From assembly GCF_009729055.1 (NCBI RefSeq), contig NZ_CP045484.1:2428872-2492871 (forward strand): 64,000 nucleotides of DNA, given 5' to 3'. Within the stretch, counting starts at the first letter, position 1; each line of letters starts with the position of its first letter. Both the position numbers and the translations under genes were made by a program. The notes under the pieces are model-generated. The model saw only the letters and a program-made list of their open reading frames with translations, did no database searches and was not told where the DNA came from. Below are positions 1 through 7,961 of this stretch, one piece after another. The DNA is from Sulfurisphaera ohwakuensis (GTDB lineage: Archaea > Thermoproteota > Thermoprotei_A > Sulfolobales > Sulfolobaceae).

Positions 1-717
1 TAACCTAACTAGTTTTGCAACTCTGTTTCTTGTTCTTACGAAGACTATAACACCTTTATCTTTATTCTCTCTTAGAGCTTGAACTTTACTTCTCCAATCG
101 TCCTTTACGTGAACAAATTTATGTTCTACGTTTGCCAATCCAATACAAGCCTCTATTTCTTCATAGCTAGTAATGAAATCTTTCACTACTTTTCTTATTT
201 CCTCTGGTATAGTAGCTGAAAATAGTCCGGTAATCTTCCTGTTGCTCGTCTGAGCTAAGATTATCTTTATATCATCAATAAAACCCATTTCAAACATCAG
301 GTCAGCTTCATCAATTATCACAATTTCAAAAGATGATAGATCAATGACACCCTTACTCCACAAGTCAAGCAACCTTCCGGGAGTAGCTACAACAATATCA
401 GCATTTTTAACTCTATTAATTTGTGTTTTGTATGGCATTCCGCCATAAACTTCCGCAACTTTAGTATCCATATATCTTCCTATATCTCTGATGTGAGAGG
501 CCACTTGTCTTGTTAGTTCTCTTGTAGGTGTTATCACTAAACTTTTCATTCCTAGCTCAAGAATTGGTATAGCATAAGCTGCAGTTTTCCCGCTTCCAGT
601 CTTTGCTCTCACTACCACATTTTTTCCTTGTAACATCAAAGGAATTGTTTTTGATTGAACTTCTGTAAAATTCTTGAAACCCATTTCTCTAATTGCTTGT
701 TCTATTTTTTCATTCAT
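1..717 (-). CDS. DEAD-box ATP-dependent RNA helicase, 5' part (runs off the left edge)
   Basis: The first 239 codons are visible and the frame is open at the window edge. Motifs appear in order: Q-motif region (F17, Q21), motif I AKTGSGKT (residues 38-45), Ia PTRELT, Ib TPGRLLD, motif II DEAD (136-139) and motif III SAT (167-169). The second RecA domain begins before the cut (VIVFVRTRNRVAKLVRL). DEAD-box proteins unwind short RNA duplexes using ATP; in archaea they act in RNA decay, ribosome assembly or cold response, and the exact role cannot be told here. The start is the ATG at 717; it encodes MNEKIEQAIREMGF, the usual beginning of a compact archaeal member. Confidence 0.93.
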   Translation of the reverse strand, partial: MNEKIEQAIREMGFKNFTEVQSKTIPLMLQGKNVVVRAKTGSGKTAAYAIPILELGMKSLVITPTRELTRQVASHIRDIGRYMDTKVAEVYGGMPYKTQINRVKNADIVVATPGRLLDLWSKGVIDLSSFEIVIIDEADLMFEMGFIDDIKIILAQTSNRKITGLFSATIPEEIRKVVKDFITSYEEIEACIGLANVEHKFVHVKDDWRSKVQALRENKDKGVIVFVRTRNRVAKLVRL

Positions 718-804
718 AAGGTATAACTCACAAAAAGTAAAATATAAAATTATGCATTCCCCAGTTAAAGATTAGAGTAAAGCAATCTATTCTGGTAAAG
801 TAGT

Positions 805-1386
805 TTAGTTCGCAAAAAGTAAATGAAGGTTTTTCTTTCTATACTCAAGAATCCTGGAACTTATGCTTATAAAATCAGTTATTTCATCATTATTTAAATT
901 AAAGATATGCGCTACTTCGTTGGCTGTTTCTTTCAAGAGTATTTTAGTTTGCTCACAATCCAAAGACCTTACTATCTCAACTCCTTCACTATAACTTTCT
1001 CTATCACTCCATAATTTGAACCTTGTCACGGGTCTATTTATTATCTCCACTACGTAATATAAGGGTTTCCAAGCTGATAATGAGTGCCCATGATCTATTA
1101 TATAAGCTGTATTATTATTGTCCGCCATTACATGCTCTTCCTTTAAGTCAATATTTAATAACCATTCCTCAAAAGCTAAAGCTCTTTTAATCTTATCCAC
1201 ATTTTTCGCTTTTCCATCTGATTTCTTTTGTAGAAGTTTCATTTTTAGACCTTCTTCTTTCGGAATTATTTCTAATACTGGCATGTCTAATACTCTCCCT
1301 ATTCTTGATGAGAAGAGTTCTGCAATTACTTCATATTTTGTATTAATATCATTCTCTTTCTTGTATTTCTTAATGAAAAATTGCAC
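805..1386 (-). CDS. HipA-like kinase-fold protein (HipA_2 type)
   Basis: The 193-residue protein has a central block FEEWLLNIDLKEEHVMAD followed by YIIDHGHSLSAW. This resembles the catalytic loop (N-x-D) and the metal-binding IDHG of HipA-type kinases. The N-terminal part (KYEVIAELFSSRIGRVL) resembles the segment where such proteins pick out the substrate-binding helix. The glycine-rich nucleotide loop is not obvious, so activity is uncertain. It lies upstream of the helicase on the same strand with an 87-bp gap, and its start is 41 bp from the divergent LysO-like gene. The family assignment rests on motif resemblance only. Confidence 0.5.
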   Translation of the reverse strand: MQFFIKKYKKENDINTKYEVIAELFSSRIGRVLDMPVLEIIPKEEGLKMKLLQKKSDGKAKNVDKIKRALAFEEWLLNIDLKEEHVMADNNNTAYIIDHGHSLSAWKPLYYVVEIINRPVTRFKLWSDRESYSEGVEIVRSLDCEQTKILLKETANEVAHIFNLNNDEITDFISISSRILEYRKKNLHLLFAN

Positions 1387-1427
1387 TTGGGTTAAAAGTT
1401 TTGCAATCTTAAAAAACTTACTAAAAG

Positions 1428-2318
1428 ATGAATATTTATACTCGTCCCTTACAATCCTACTTTATGTATTTTCTTGTTCTATTTATATTACTTTACCTTG
1501 TGTTTATCCTTGTAGGCAGATTTATTAAACTTCCTTCTATAATATCTGATGTTGTAATAGTTTCTTTAATATTTACGATTTCATTCTGGGGTGGCAATGA
1601 GGTCAGTGGATCTCAGATTTTATATATCTTATATACTTCATTGCTAACCTCTATTGTAGTAGTTACAATTACTTATTTACTAGGATTGTTCCTTACCGTT
1701 TCAAGTAAATCGGAATGGAAGAAGATTGATTTTAAATCGCAATTAAAGTATATATTACCCTTGATATTAGGTCTTCTTATAGGGTTCTTTATAAAGGTAA
1801 AGATAAATTTTAATGAGATAATTGATTACGAATTATATGCCTTAGTAATTGTTATAGGTATCCAAGTCGGTGAAAGTTTAAAGCTTGAGATACTAAAGAG
1901 AATTTCCGGATTAGCAATAGTTTCTATTTTAGTAGATGTTTTTGGAGCAATTCTTTCAGCAATTCTTCTCTCACCTTTCTATCCTTTTAAAGAGATTTTG
2001 CTTACTACTCTTGGATCTGGTTGGTATTCTTATACGGGACCATTTTTAGCAAAATATTATGGTCCAACAATCGGGGTTTTTGCTTTTCTAGTAAACTTTT
2101 TGAGAGAACAGTTAACTTTCCTTCTAATTCCATTATTCTTCAGAGTAAGAGCTTCTCCAATAGGGGCAATAGCTGTTGGCGGTGCTACAAGTATGGACGT
2201 TACCTTACCATTGTACGTTGATTTATTAGGTAACGAATATGCTATCGGAGCGTTGATAAATGGGTTAATATTAACGTTATTAGTACCCATATTATTACCC
2301 CTGGTGGAGGTCCTATAA
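1428..2318 (+). CDS. LysO-family (DUF340) membrane exporter
   Basis: This is a 296-residue membrane protein with about eight hydrophobic segments. Its second half carries the family signatures GSGWYSYTGPFLAKYYGP, LVNFLREQLTFLLIP and GGATSMDVTLPLYVDLLG, which are typical of LysO lysine exporters (DUF340). Export of L-lysine or a related basic amino acid is known for the bacterial family; the substrate here is inferred. Its stop codon overlaps the start of the following MFS gene (TAATG), so the two are probably co-translated. An alternative start is Met13 at 1464. Confidence 0.8.
   Translation: MNIYTRPLQSYFMYFLVLFILLYLVFILVGRFIKLPSIISDVVIVSLIFTISFWGGNEVSGSQILYILYTSLLTSIVVVTITYLLGLFLTVSSKSEWKKIDFKSQLKYILPLILGLLIGFFIKVKINFNEIIDYELYALVIVIGIQVGESLKLEILKRISGLAIVSILVDVFGAILSAILLSPFYPFKEILLTTLGSGWYSYTGPFLAKYYGPTIGVFAFLVNFLREQLTFLLIPLFFRVRASPIGAIAVGGATSMDVTLPLYVDLLGNEYAIGALINGLILTLLVPILLPLVEVL
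2306..2311 (+). promoter_or_regulatory. Shine-Dalgarno site for the MFS gene
   Basis: GGAGGT lies six bases before the ATG at 2318, inside the end of the LysO-like gene. It supports that ATG rather than the next in-frame ATG at 2321, and internal (coupled) initiation on a bicistronic message. Confidence 0.7.
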
Positions 2319-3436
2319 TGATGCTAAAGAAGATTTTCATAGTATTTATTTCGTCTTTATCATTCTTCCTATCATATTTCTCAAGAATAGCATGGAGTAT
2401 AGTATCAGTGTATTCTTCATTAAAACCAACAGTGATTGAGGACGGTATAATATTCTCGCTTTTCTTTATTGGTTATATTATAGTCCAAATACCAGCTGGA
2501 ATTTTATCAGATTATGTTTCACCCAAAATTATAGCTCTTCTTAGCCTAGTAGGATTAGCAGTATCATCTTTTATTTCTGGTATAGCATCAAATATACAAG
2601 AGGAGTATTTCGGAAGTATTTTAATGGGATTATCAGCTGGATGGATATATCCAGTTACTATAAAGATTTTATCCCTAAGTTTTTCTAAGCAAGAACTGCC
2701 TGTTGCAATAGGTTATTATAGTTTAGCATGGCCACTATCTATAGTTCTTGCCGGGCTTATATTACCATGGATAAGTATTAATTTTGGTTGGAGATCTTCT
2801 TACTATATTATTTCGTTTATTTCTCTTATCACAGCCTTTATGTTTATCTTCATAAGAAGTAGAAAAGGAGAACAAAGTAAACGAGAAATAATTGTGAAGG
2901 ACAAAAATGTAATTATTATAAGTTTAGCAGGTTTCCTATTCTTTTTAGCATATTGGATAATTACTTTGTATGCTTACAAGTACTTTTTGTTTATAGGTCT
3001 CAACGATTATTTGGCTGGTATTGCGTATTCTCTGCTTGCATTAGCTGGAATACCATCTACGATAATTGCAGGATATATTATAAGAAGTTTAGGGGTGAAG
3101 ATCACACTTTCTCTTTTTGAGCTCTTTTACGGGACTTTAACCTTTTCTCTCTCTTTCCTTACTCTTCCAATTTATATAATGACCATATCAAGTATTATGG
3201 GGTTTGTTCGTTTTGTTATTACACCAGCTAACTCAACAGCCGTTTCGTTAATAGGTGGTAATAAGGCTGGTAGCGTAACAGGCTTTGCGAATTTCTTTTG
3301 GCAAAGTAGTGGAATTATAGCACCAATAGTAGCATCTTTTATAATCCTATCAATGGGTTATTTTTCTCTCTGGATAATAAGTGGTTTAATTATAATAATT
3401 TCATCGTTAATTTATTTTTCTCTTCTAAAAATTTAA
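2318..3436 (+). CDS. Major facilitator superfamily transporter
   Basis: The 372-residue protein has 11-12 hydrophobic segments. The loop between helices 2 and 3 reads GYIIVQIPAGILSDYVSPK, the MFS motif A region (G-x3-D). The next helices carry GLSAGWIYPVT and the helix-5 region contains WPLSIVLAGLILPWI. A charged cytoplasmic loop (RSRKGEQSKREIIVKDK) separates the two halves. The substrate is unknown. It overlaps the LysO-like gene by one base, suggesting a small two-gene export unit. Confidence 0.85.
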   Translation: MMLKKIFIVFISSLSFFLSYFSRIAWSIVSVYSSLKPTVIEDGIIFSLFFIGYIIVQIPAGILSDYVSPKIIALLSLVGLAVSSFISGIASNIQEEYFGSILMGLSAGWIYPVTIKILSLSFSKQELPVAIGYYSLAWPLSIVLAGLILPWISINFGWRSSYYIISFISLITAFMFIFIRSRKGEQSKREIIVKDKNVIIISLAGFLFFLAYWIITLYAYKYFLFIGLNDYLAGIAYSLLALAGIPSTIIAGYIIRSLGVKITLSLFELFYGTLTFSLSFLTLPIYIMTISSIMGFVRFVITPANSTAVSLIGGNKAGSVTGFANFFWQSSGIIAPIVASFIILSMGYFSLWIISGLIIIISSLIYFSLLKI

Positions 3437-3538
3437 CTATCTTCTTATTGTCAAAACTGATTATACTAAGAAGAATCATTTTTCTGTGCGTTAATTTTCA
3501 TAAACTTTAATATAATAAAAATTCTCTAGAATAGAAAA

Positions 3539-3889
3539 TTATTTAAAATTTAAAGCTCTTCCACAATGAGGGCATGAGTATTGGAAACCTTGATTTTCAT
3601 AATACAGTATGATTTGTTGTACTCCACTAAGGATTTTATTCTCTTCCTCATAACTACCTAAAACGCTAGCCATATCAACTCCTGCTAAAGAACCTGAAAA
3701 TAAAGCTAATAAGGAACTGTGTAAAAATTCATCAGTTATTCCTAGCCCAGTATTTAATCCAGCTCTTTCTAGCTCAACTCTCCCATTTGTTATACCACTT
3801 TCTATAAGGATAAAATTAGATGATTGACAAATCTTAATTGTATAATAATGGCTTCTAATACCTACTGCGTGAACTTGTAATACTATTAT
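3539..3889 (-). pseudogene. C-terminal part (116 codons plus stop) of a gene split by a TnpB element
   Basis: Reading from 3889 there is an open frame that starts IIVLQVHAVGIRSHYY and ends SCPHCGRALNFK-stop at 3539. The final residues contain a CPHC half zinc knuckle. No ATG lies near the fragment's beginning. Joined to the 55 codons at 6449-6613 it restores one 171-residue protein in frame. I do not recognise the family; the middle is rich in Leu, Gly and Ser (GLGITDEFLHSSLLALFSGS). The break coincides exactly with the left end of the insertion at 3890. Confidence 0.85.
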
Positions 3890-3904
3890 AAAGTTTAGGG
3901 GTTC

Positions 3905-3955
3905 AAAGGGGGCGAAAAACCTCGCCTTTTAAGGCGGGGATGGATAGCCCCCTTT
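3905..3955 (+). repeat. Left-end imperfect-palindrome hairpin of TnpB element copy 1 (intact)
   Basis: A 9-bp outer stem (AAAGGGGGC at 3905-3913 with GCCCCCTTT at 3947-3955) encloses an inner stem CGCCT/AGGCG (3923-3927 and 3932-3936) with tetraloop TTTA (3928-3931). Nested hairpins like this are where TnpA of the IS200/IS605 family binds. In copy 2 the same TTTA loop is occupied by the 1212-bp DDE IS. The TnpB element at 17337 has the same outer stem and downstream sequence. Confidence 0.8.
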
Positions 3956-3994
3956 GTAGAAATATTTTTTAATCCACTCTCGAACATTTTATTA

Positions 3995-5200
3995 ATGCCC
4001 AACGTAGGGTTCCGCTTTCGTGCATATGCTGACGATCAAACAATTAGGGCGTTAAAAGCCCAGTTGAGGTTAGCATGTGAGATGTACAACACCCTACGCT
4101 GGGCAGATATCTATTTCTACCAAAGGGACGGAAAGGGTCTTACACAAACGGAGTTAAGACAACTCGCTCTAGATCTAAGAAAGCAAGATAAGGAGTACCA
4201 ACAACTCTACTCACAAGTAGTACAGCAAATTGCCGATCGTTATTACGATGCTAGGGATAGGTTCTTCAAAGGTCTAGCACACTTTCCTAAGGAGAAGAAA
4301 CCCCATAAGTACTACTCTCTTGTTTACCCACAAAGTGGATGGAAAATACTTGAGAGCAGGGAAATAAGGACTAAGAGTAGGAAGAATAAGAAGAAGCTGG
4401 TGTTATTGAGGTTATCAAATCTCGGCGTGTTTAAGGTCATTGTTCATAGGGACTTCCCGTTTGACAAAGTAAAGAGGGTGGTAGTTAAACTAACACGTTC
4501 AGAGAGAGTATATGTCTCCTTCATAGTTGAAGGTGTTGGATTCCCTCAACTCCCAAAGACTGGTAAGGTAGTTGCAATAGATGTTGGGATAGAGAAACTC
4601 CTAACCACGAGTGATGGATTCTATTTCCCTAACTTGAGACCTTATGAGAAGGCACTTGAGAAGATAAGGAAACTCCACAAGGTTCTCTCGAGGAAAGAGT
4701 TCTTGTCGAAAAATTGGTTTAAAGCAAAAGTGAAGTTAGCTAGGGCTTATGAACACTTGAAGAACTTGAGACAAGACCTCTATATGAAGTTGGGTAAGTG
4801 GTTTGCACAACATTATGACGTTGTAGTAATGGAGGATATAGATGTTAAACAACTGGTGGAGGAGTCAGAAAGGAAGTTGAGGATGAGGTTGCACGATGTT
4901 GCATTCCATGAGTTGAAGAGAATACTAGAATATCAGTTGGAAAAATATGGAAAGAAACTGTTGTTAATAAATCCAGCATATACTTCAAAGATGTGTGCTA
5001 AATGCGGGTACGTAAAGAAGGAGTTAACTTTGACTGACCGTGTGTTCGGCTGTCCTAAGTGTGGTTGGGTTACTGATCGTGACTATAACGCTTGCTTAAA
5101 CATATTGAAGAGATCGGGGTGGGAGCCATCCTTAGTGCCTGTGGAGCTCCACCCTCTACCCGTGGCGAAAAGCTACGGGCAAGGTGGGGCTATGAAGTAG
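3995..5200 (+). CDS. tnpB: TnpB RNA-guided nuclease, copy 1
   Basis: The 401-residue protein has the three RuvC motifs: AIDVG (Asp196), VVMED (Glu280) and TDRDYN (Asp361/Asp363). A four-cysteine zinc ribbon lies between the last two (Cys334, Cys337, Cys353, Cys356). TnpB proteins are RNA-guided DNA nucleases that use an RNA from the element's right end. All catalytic residues are kept. It differs from copy 2 by about ten residues and ends at a TAG that is CAG in copy 2. Its own right end is broken by the DDE IS, so its guide RNA is probably not made correctly. Confidence 0.92.
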   Translation: MPNVGFRFRAYADDQTIRALKAQLRLACEMYNTLRWADIYFYQRDGKGLTQTELRQLALDLRKQDKEYQQLYSQVVQQIADRYYDARDRFFKGLAHFPKEKKPHKYYSLVYPQSGWKILESREIRTKSRKNKKKLVLLRLSNLGVFKVIVHRDFPFDKVKRVVVKLTRSERVYVSFIVEGVGFPQLPKTGKVVAIDVGIEKLLTTSDGFYFPNLRPYEKALEKIRKLHKVLSRKEFLSKNWFKAKVKLARAYEHLKNLRQDLYMKLGKWFAQHYDVVVMEDIDVKQLVEESERKLRMRLHDVAFHELKRILEYQLEKYGKKLLLINPAYTSKMCAKCGYVKKELTLTDRVFGCPKCGWVTDRDYNACLNILKRSGWEPSLVPVELHPLPVAKSYGQGGAMK

Positions 5201-5230
5201 GAAGCTCCGCCCTTCACGGTACTCCCAAAA

Positions 5231-6280
5231 TCACCTCCTTAAAAATAAACCTGTAGTATTAGTAAGCGTTTCCTCTGATTTATTTAAATAAATCTCTGCC
5301 TCAGATATATTTTCAATAATTTTTGAAATTAGTGATTTGAAAGTCCTCATTTTCACGTTATCCTTGAGGATCGTGTACAAGGAGTAAACGAGCACGGCAA
5401 GTAAGAAGATTAACATGCGGAAAATGAACTTTGTTGAACACGTAAAGGGGAGGAACGATTTAACACTCCTATAAGACGTTTCTATCGGATTCCTCACCTT
5501 GTTATATAACTCCAAGACCTTATTCTTGGGTAAATCGAGATTTGTAGCCCTAGCGAAGTAAACAACCTTCTTCTTTTTCCTCTTGATCTTCTCCCTGCGA
5601 TACACGATCAGCCTAAACTTAACCTGCTCATCCTTACTACGCCTCTTACTATTCGTAATATATTCACCATCAAACTCCTCGTAGATCTTGACATCACCAA
5701 CGGGAACTCCAATAATGTAGTTGAACTGGGATATGAATTTTATCACCTCAACCGTGTAAAATCCTGCATCAAGTGTTATCAGTTTAATCCTAAATCCCAT
5801 TGCAACCACTTGTTCAATCAAGACCTTGACAATCTCATCCTTTGTCATCCCATTAACTTGCGGTATGAAAGCAAGTATGAGGATTTTTCCTTCGTATTTC
5901 GTTGTAGCTGTTGCGTAGTTCCACGAGTATCCCTTTTCTGAGCTTCCCAAACCTTCTACAGGTTTTCCGTACCAAGTTATTGTTGTCCAATCTATTGATA
6001 GTTCTATCTCCTTCACGCCCTTAAGTGTTTCGAGTGAGATTTGTTTCACTTGTTCCAGTGTTTTTTCCGCTACTTGTAACCCTTGTTCTTCAACGTAATT
6101 CCTCACCGTTTGTGGTGATACGTTGTAAGCTCTGGAAACGTTTTCCACTGAATCTTTGTGTAATGATGCTGAGATCAAGGTTTTTGTAACTTCCTCTCCC
6201 TTTCTCCCTTGGAAGTTACTCATGGAAATTAATTTATACCCTATTTGTTGAGTGTTTAATGAGGGAATTGGCATTACCAT
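5231..6280 (-). CDS. DDE transposase of the 1212-bp IS, copy 1
   Basis: The 349-residue protein is identical to the one at 42358-43407. Residues 44-62 (SVENVSRAYNVSPQTVRNYV region) look like a helix-turn-helix. Candidate catalytic residues are Asp97 (IDWTT), Asp171 (TLDAGF) and Glu267 (NPIETSYR, followed by VKSFLPFTCS), which fits IS4/ISH3-like DDE enzymes with a Y-(2)-R-(3)-E-(6)-K type C-terminal block. The stop codon falls inside the terminal inverted repeat. The start codon is at the top of a strong hairpin (6261-6308); Met20 is an alternative start. Confidence 0.88.
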   Translation of the reverse strand: MVMPIPSLNTQQIGYKLISMSNFQGRKGEEVTKTLISASLHKDSVENVSRAYNVSPQTVRNYVEEQGLQVAEKTLEQVKQISLETLKGVKEIELSIDWTTITWYGKPVEGLGSSEKGYSWNYATATTKYEGKILILAFIPQVNGMTKDEIVKVLIEQVVAMGFRIKLITLDAGFYTVEVIKFISQFNYIIGVPVGDVKIYEEFDGEYITNSKRRSKDEQVKFRLIVYRREKIKRKKKKVVYFARATNLDLPKNKVLELYNKVRNPIETSYRSVKSFLPFTCSTKFIFRMLIFLLAVLVYSLYTILKDNVKMRTFKSLISKIIENISEAEIYLNKSEETLTNTTGLFLRR

Positions 6281-6308
6281 GAGCCCTTATGGTAATACCG
6301 ATTCCCTC
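6261..6308 (-). promoter_or_regulatory. Hairpin at the transposase start codon, copy 1
   Basis: Two 20-base arms (6289-6308 and 6261-6280) pair with 18 Watson-Crick pairs, one G-U and one C-A mismatch, around an 8-base loop. The second arm begins with the ATG of the transposase. In the mRNA this would bury the start codon and the bases after it, a plausible brake on transposase synthesis. The function is inferred. Confidence 0.55.
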
Positions 6309-6448
6309 GCTTTAAACCTTTTTTCCCAATTTGTTGAATTCTTGATGTTGTTATAAACTTGGTTATGTTCAACAAATTTAATATTGTTCAATCAGAATTA
6401 TTTTTGTAAAATGATTTTGGGAGTACCGTTCAGGGCGGGGTAGCTCAC

Positions 6449-6613
6449 ATTAGGACTATAAGTAGAATAAACTCTATATCCTTGTCCTCTTAAATAAAGG
6501 ACTAAATCTTTACTTAACTCTTTTGTATTTAACGGTCTATAAAGAGGTAACTGTATTACTTTTGTGCCAATTCCTACGGGTTGGCAAATATAAGAATAAA
6601 TTGGATTATTCAC
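6449..6613 (-). pseudogene. N-terminal part (55 codons) of the gene split by TnpB element copy 1
   Basis: The frame starts with ATG at 6613 (MNNPIYSYICQPVG) and encodes 55 residues to YSTYSPN before entering the element at 6448. Beyond that it continues only into insertion sequence. Its natural continuation is the fragment at 3539-3889. The joined protein reads YSTYSPN-IIVLQVHAVG across the junction. The family is not recognised. The N-terminal part has alternating hydrophobic and polar residues with no signal peptide. Confidence 0.85.
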
Positions 6614-6688
6614 ATAGAATATTTTTCAAAAAGAAGTATATAATCTTAACTAAAAGCTTATAGGGTATAGAATCAAATTTTTTATAGG

Positions 6689-7600
6689 TTGCTTCAGCTA
6701 ATCATAATCTTTATCTTTCTGATCCTATCAGCTGAATTAATTTCTAGGGGAACTGAAAAACTAGAACCATTTATGGGACAAGGAATGGCTGGAGGTATTA
6801 TAATGGGTTTATTGACAGCCTTACCAGAGACAATCTTTGTTATCGTGGCTAGTCTAAGAAATCAACCTTATGTAGCTTTAGGTTCAGCTATTGGGGGGAA
6901 CGTTTTGCTTTTCACATTTGGCATAGGTTTTCTTGGTATTTATTTCTATTTAAGATGGAGAAAAAATCTGAGTATTAATGAGGATTATTCTGTTGAAGAA
7001 AGATTCCTTATAATAACTACAATAGCTTTAGCAATCATACTCTTCTATGGTCATCTTAATGTGTATACTGCAATTCCTTTACTAGGAATTTACTTATATT
7101 ATGCAATATATAGGGTTAGGAAATTTGCAAAAGAGGATAGAGATATAGATGAGAAAGAGGTTCTGAAAGCAGTTATTTATTTAGTTATAGGGGCGTTTAT
7201 TCTCATCATATTTTCTGATCCTTTCGTGGAAGAATTAGCGTCTTTATCTAAACAACTAGGAGTTCCAACTGTTTGGTTAGCCCTTATTATTTCACCACTA
7301 GCTGGTGAAATAGAAGAAACACTCTCAGCAATAAGATTAGCACACTCATATGAAGCTGGAGGATCTTTAGCCATATTTGATTTTGTTGGCAGTAAAATAC
7401 AAAATGGCACAGTACTTCTAGGAATAATAGGCTTGTTTTCTGATATATCGATAATGCCTGGATTAAATGAACTCATAGCTACGTTAGTTGTTAATGTAAT
7501 AGCTATAATGATTCTTATGGATAAAAAATTAGGAGTTAAAGAAAGTGTAGTCTTGTTATTTCTTTATTTTTTAATAGCCACTATGACCTTATATTTATGA
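6689..7600 (+). CDS. Sodium/calcium exchanger-type (CaCA) membrane protein
   Basis: This 303-residue protein has ten or so membrane segments and two inverted alpha-repeats. The first is GLLTALPETIFVIVASLRNQ with GSAIGGNV (about residues 40-70). The second is ISPLAGEIEETLSAIRLAHS with DFVGSKIQNGTVLLG (about 206-250). The acidic residues in the PET and GEIEET segments are the ion ligands in the family. It probably exchanges Ca2+ or another cation for H+ or Na+. The start codon is TTG, supported by a TATA-like CTTATAGG about 26 bases upstream (leaderless). Confidence 0.85.
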   Translation: MLQLIIIFIFLILSAELISRGTEKLEPFMGQGMAGGIIMGLLTALPETIFVIVASLRNQPYVALGSAIGGNVLLFTFGIGFLGIYFYLRWRKNLSINEDYSVEERFLIITTIALAIILFYGHLNVYTAIPLLGIYLYYAIYRVRKFAKEDRDIDEKEVLKAVIYLVIGAFILIIFSDPFVEELASLSKQLGVPTVWLALIISPLAGEIEETLSAIRLAHSYEAGGSLAIFDFVGSKIQNGTVLLGIIGLFSDISIMPGLNELIATLVVNVIAIMILMDKKLGVKESVVLLFLYFLIATMTLYL

Positions 7601-7616
7601 ATAAAAATGTACTCTT

Positions 7617-7961
7617 ATGAGTGCGAGTGATCATTTAGCAAACAAGAGGACATTTTTAGCATGGGTTAGAACAGCGATAGCCTTAATGGGTTTTGGTTTC
7701 GTAATTGCAAAGTTTCAAATTTTTCTTCACATCTTGGCACATCAACCCTTAACTTCAACAACTCTGTTAGGCGGTGTAATAATGATAATTATGGGAATAG
7801 CAACCTTGCTTTACGGTTTTTATGAATATATTCAGCAAGAAAAAGAGCTAGAACTAAAACAGTTCAGTCCTAGATTAACTCCAATGATTATTTACACATC
7901 TTTACTTACAGCATTAGCGATAGCTTTAGTAGTTAGCCTATACTTAAGTACTGGGATTTAA
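7617..7961 (+). CDS. DUF202 (YidH-type) small membrane protein
   Basis: The 114-residue protein begins with the family motif DHLANKRTFLAWVRTAIALMGFGFVIAKF (in part: NKRTFLAWVRTAIA, residues 9-22) followed by three hydrophobic segments. DUF202 proteins are small inner-membrane proteins of unknown function. It starts 16 bp after the exchanger gene on the same strand, so the two probably share a transcript. Its 3' end overlaps the convergent EF-Tu-like gene by 18 bp. Confidence 0.8.
   Translation: MSASDHLANKRTFLAWVRTAIALMGFGFVIAKFQIFLHILAHQPLTSTTLLGGVIMIIMGIATLLYGFYEYIQQEKELELKQFSPRLTPMIIYTSLLTALAIALVVSLYLSTGI

Larger units (their letters stand above)
5217..6428 (-). mobile_element. 1212-bp DDE insertion sequence, copy 1
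   Basis: The element has perfect 17-bp terminal inverted repeats beginning CGGTACTCCC, and is flanked by a TTCA duplication (5213-5216 and 6429-6432). It sits inside the right-end hairpin CGCCC-TTCA-GGGCG of the TnpB element, and the duplicated bases are exactly the tetraloop. One transposase gene fills it, in antisense orientation to tnpB. The length matches IS names such as ISC1212 used in Sulfolobus, but I cannot confirm that identity. Confidence 0.9.
3890..6448 (+). mobile_element. TnpB-only IS200/IS605-type element, copy 1, carrying a nested DDE IS
   Basis: The ends are fixed in two ways: by comparison with copy 2 (42168-44726), where identity begins and stops, and by the in-frame rejoining of the interrupted host gene. 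The left end follows TTAT (3886-3889). The right end closes with GGGGTAGCTCAC at 6448. There is no target duplication, as expected for single-strand HUH transposition. Without the nested IS and its 4-bp duplication the element is 1343 bp. It carries only tnpB, so it needs a TnpA supplied from elsewhere. Confidence 0.9.

Noticed and set aside
6429-6432. Reading the IS ends as starting one base further out with a 2-bp duplication
   Set aside because: ACGGTACTCCC/GGGAGTACCGT would give one more paired base and a TC or TT duplication. The 4-bp reading is chosen because it fits both copies and gives the hairpin loop exactly, but the two cannot be separated from these copies alone.
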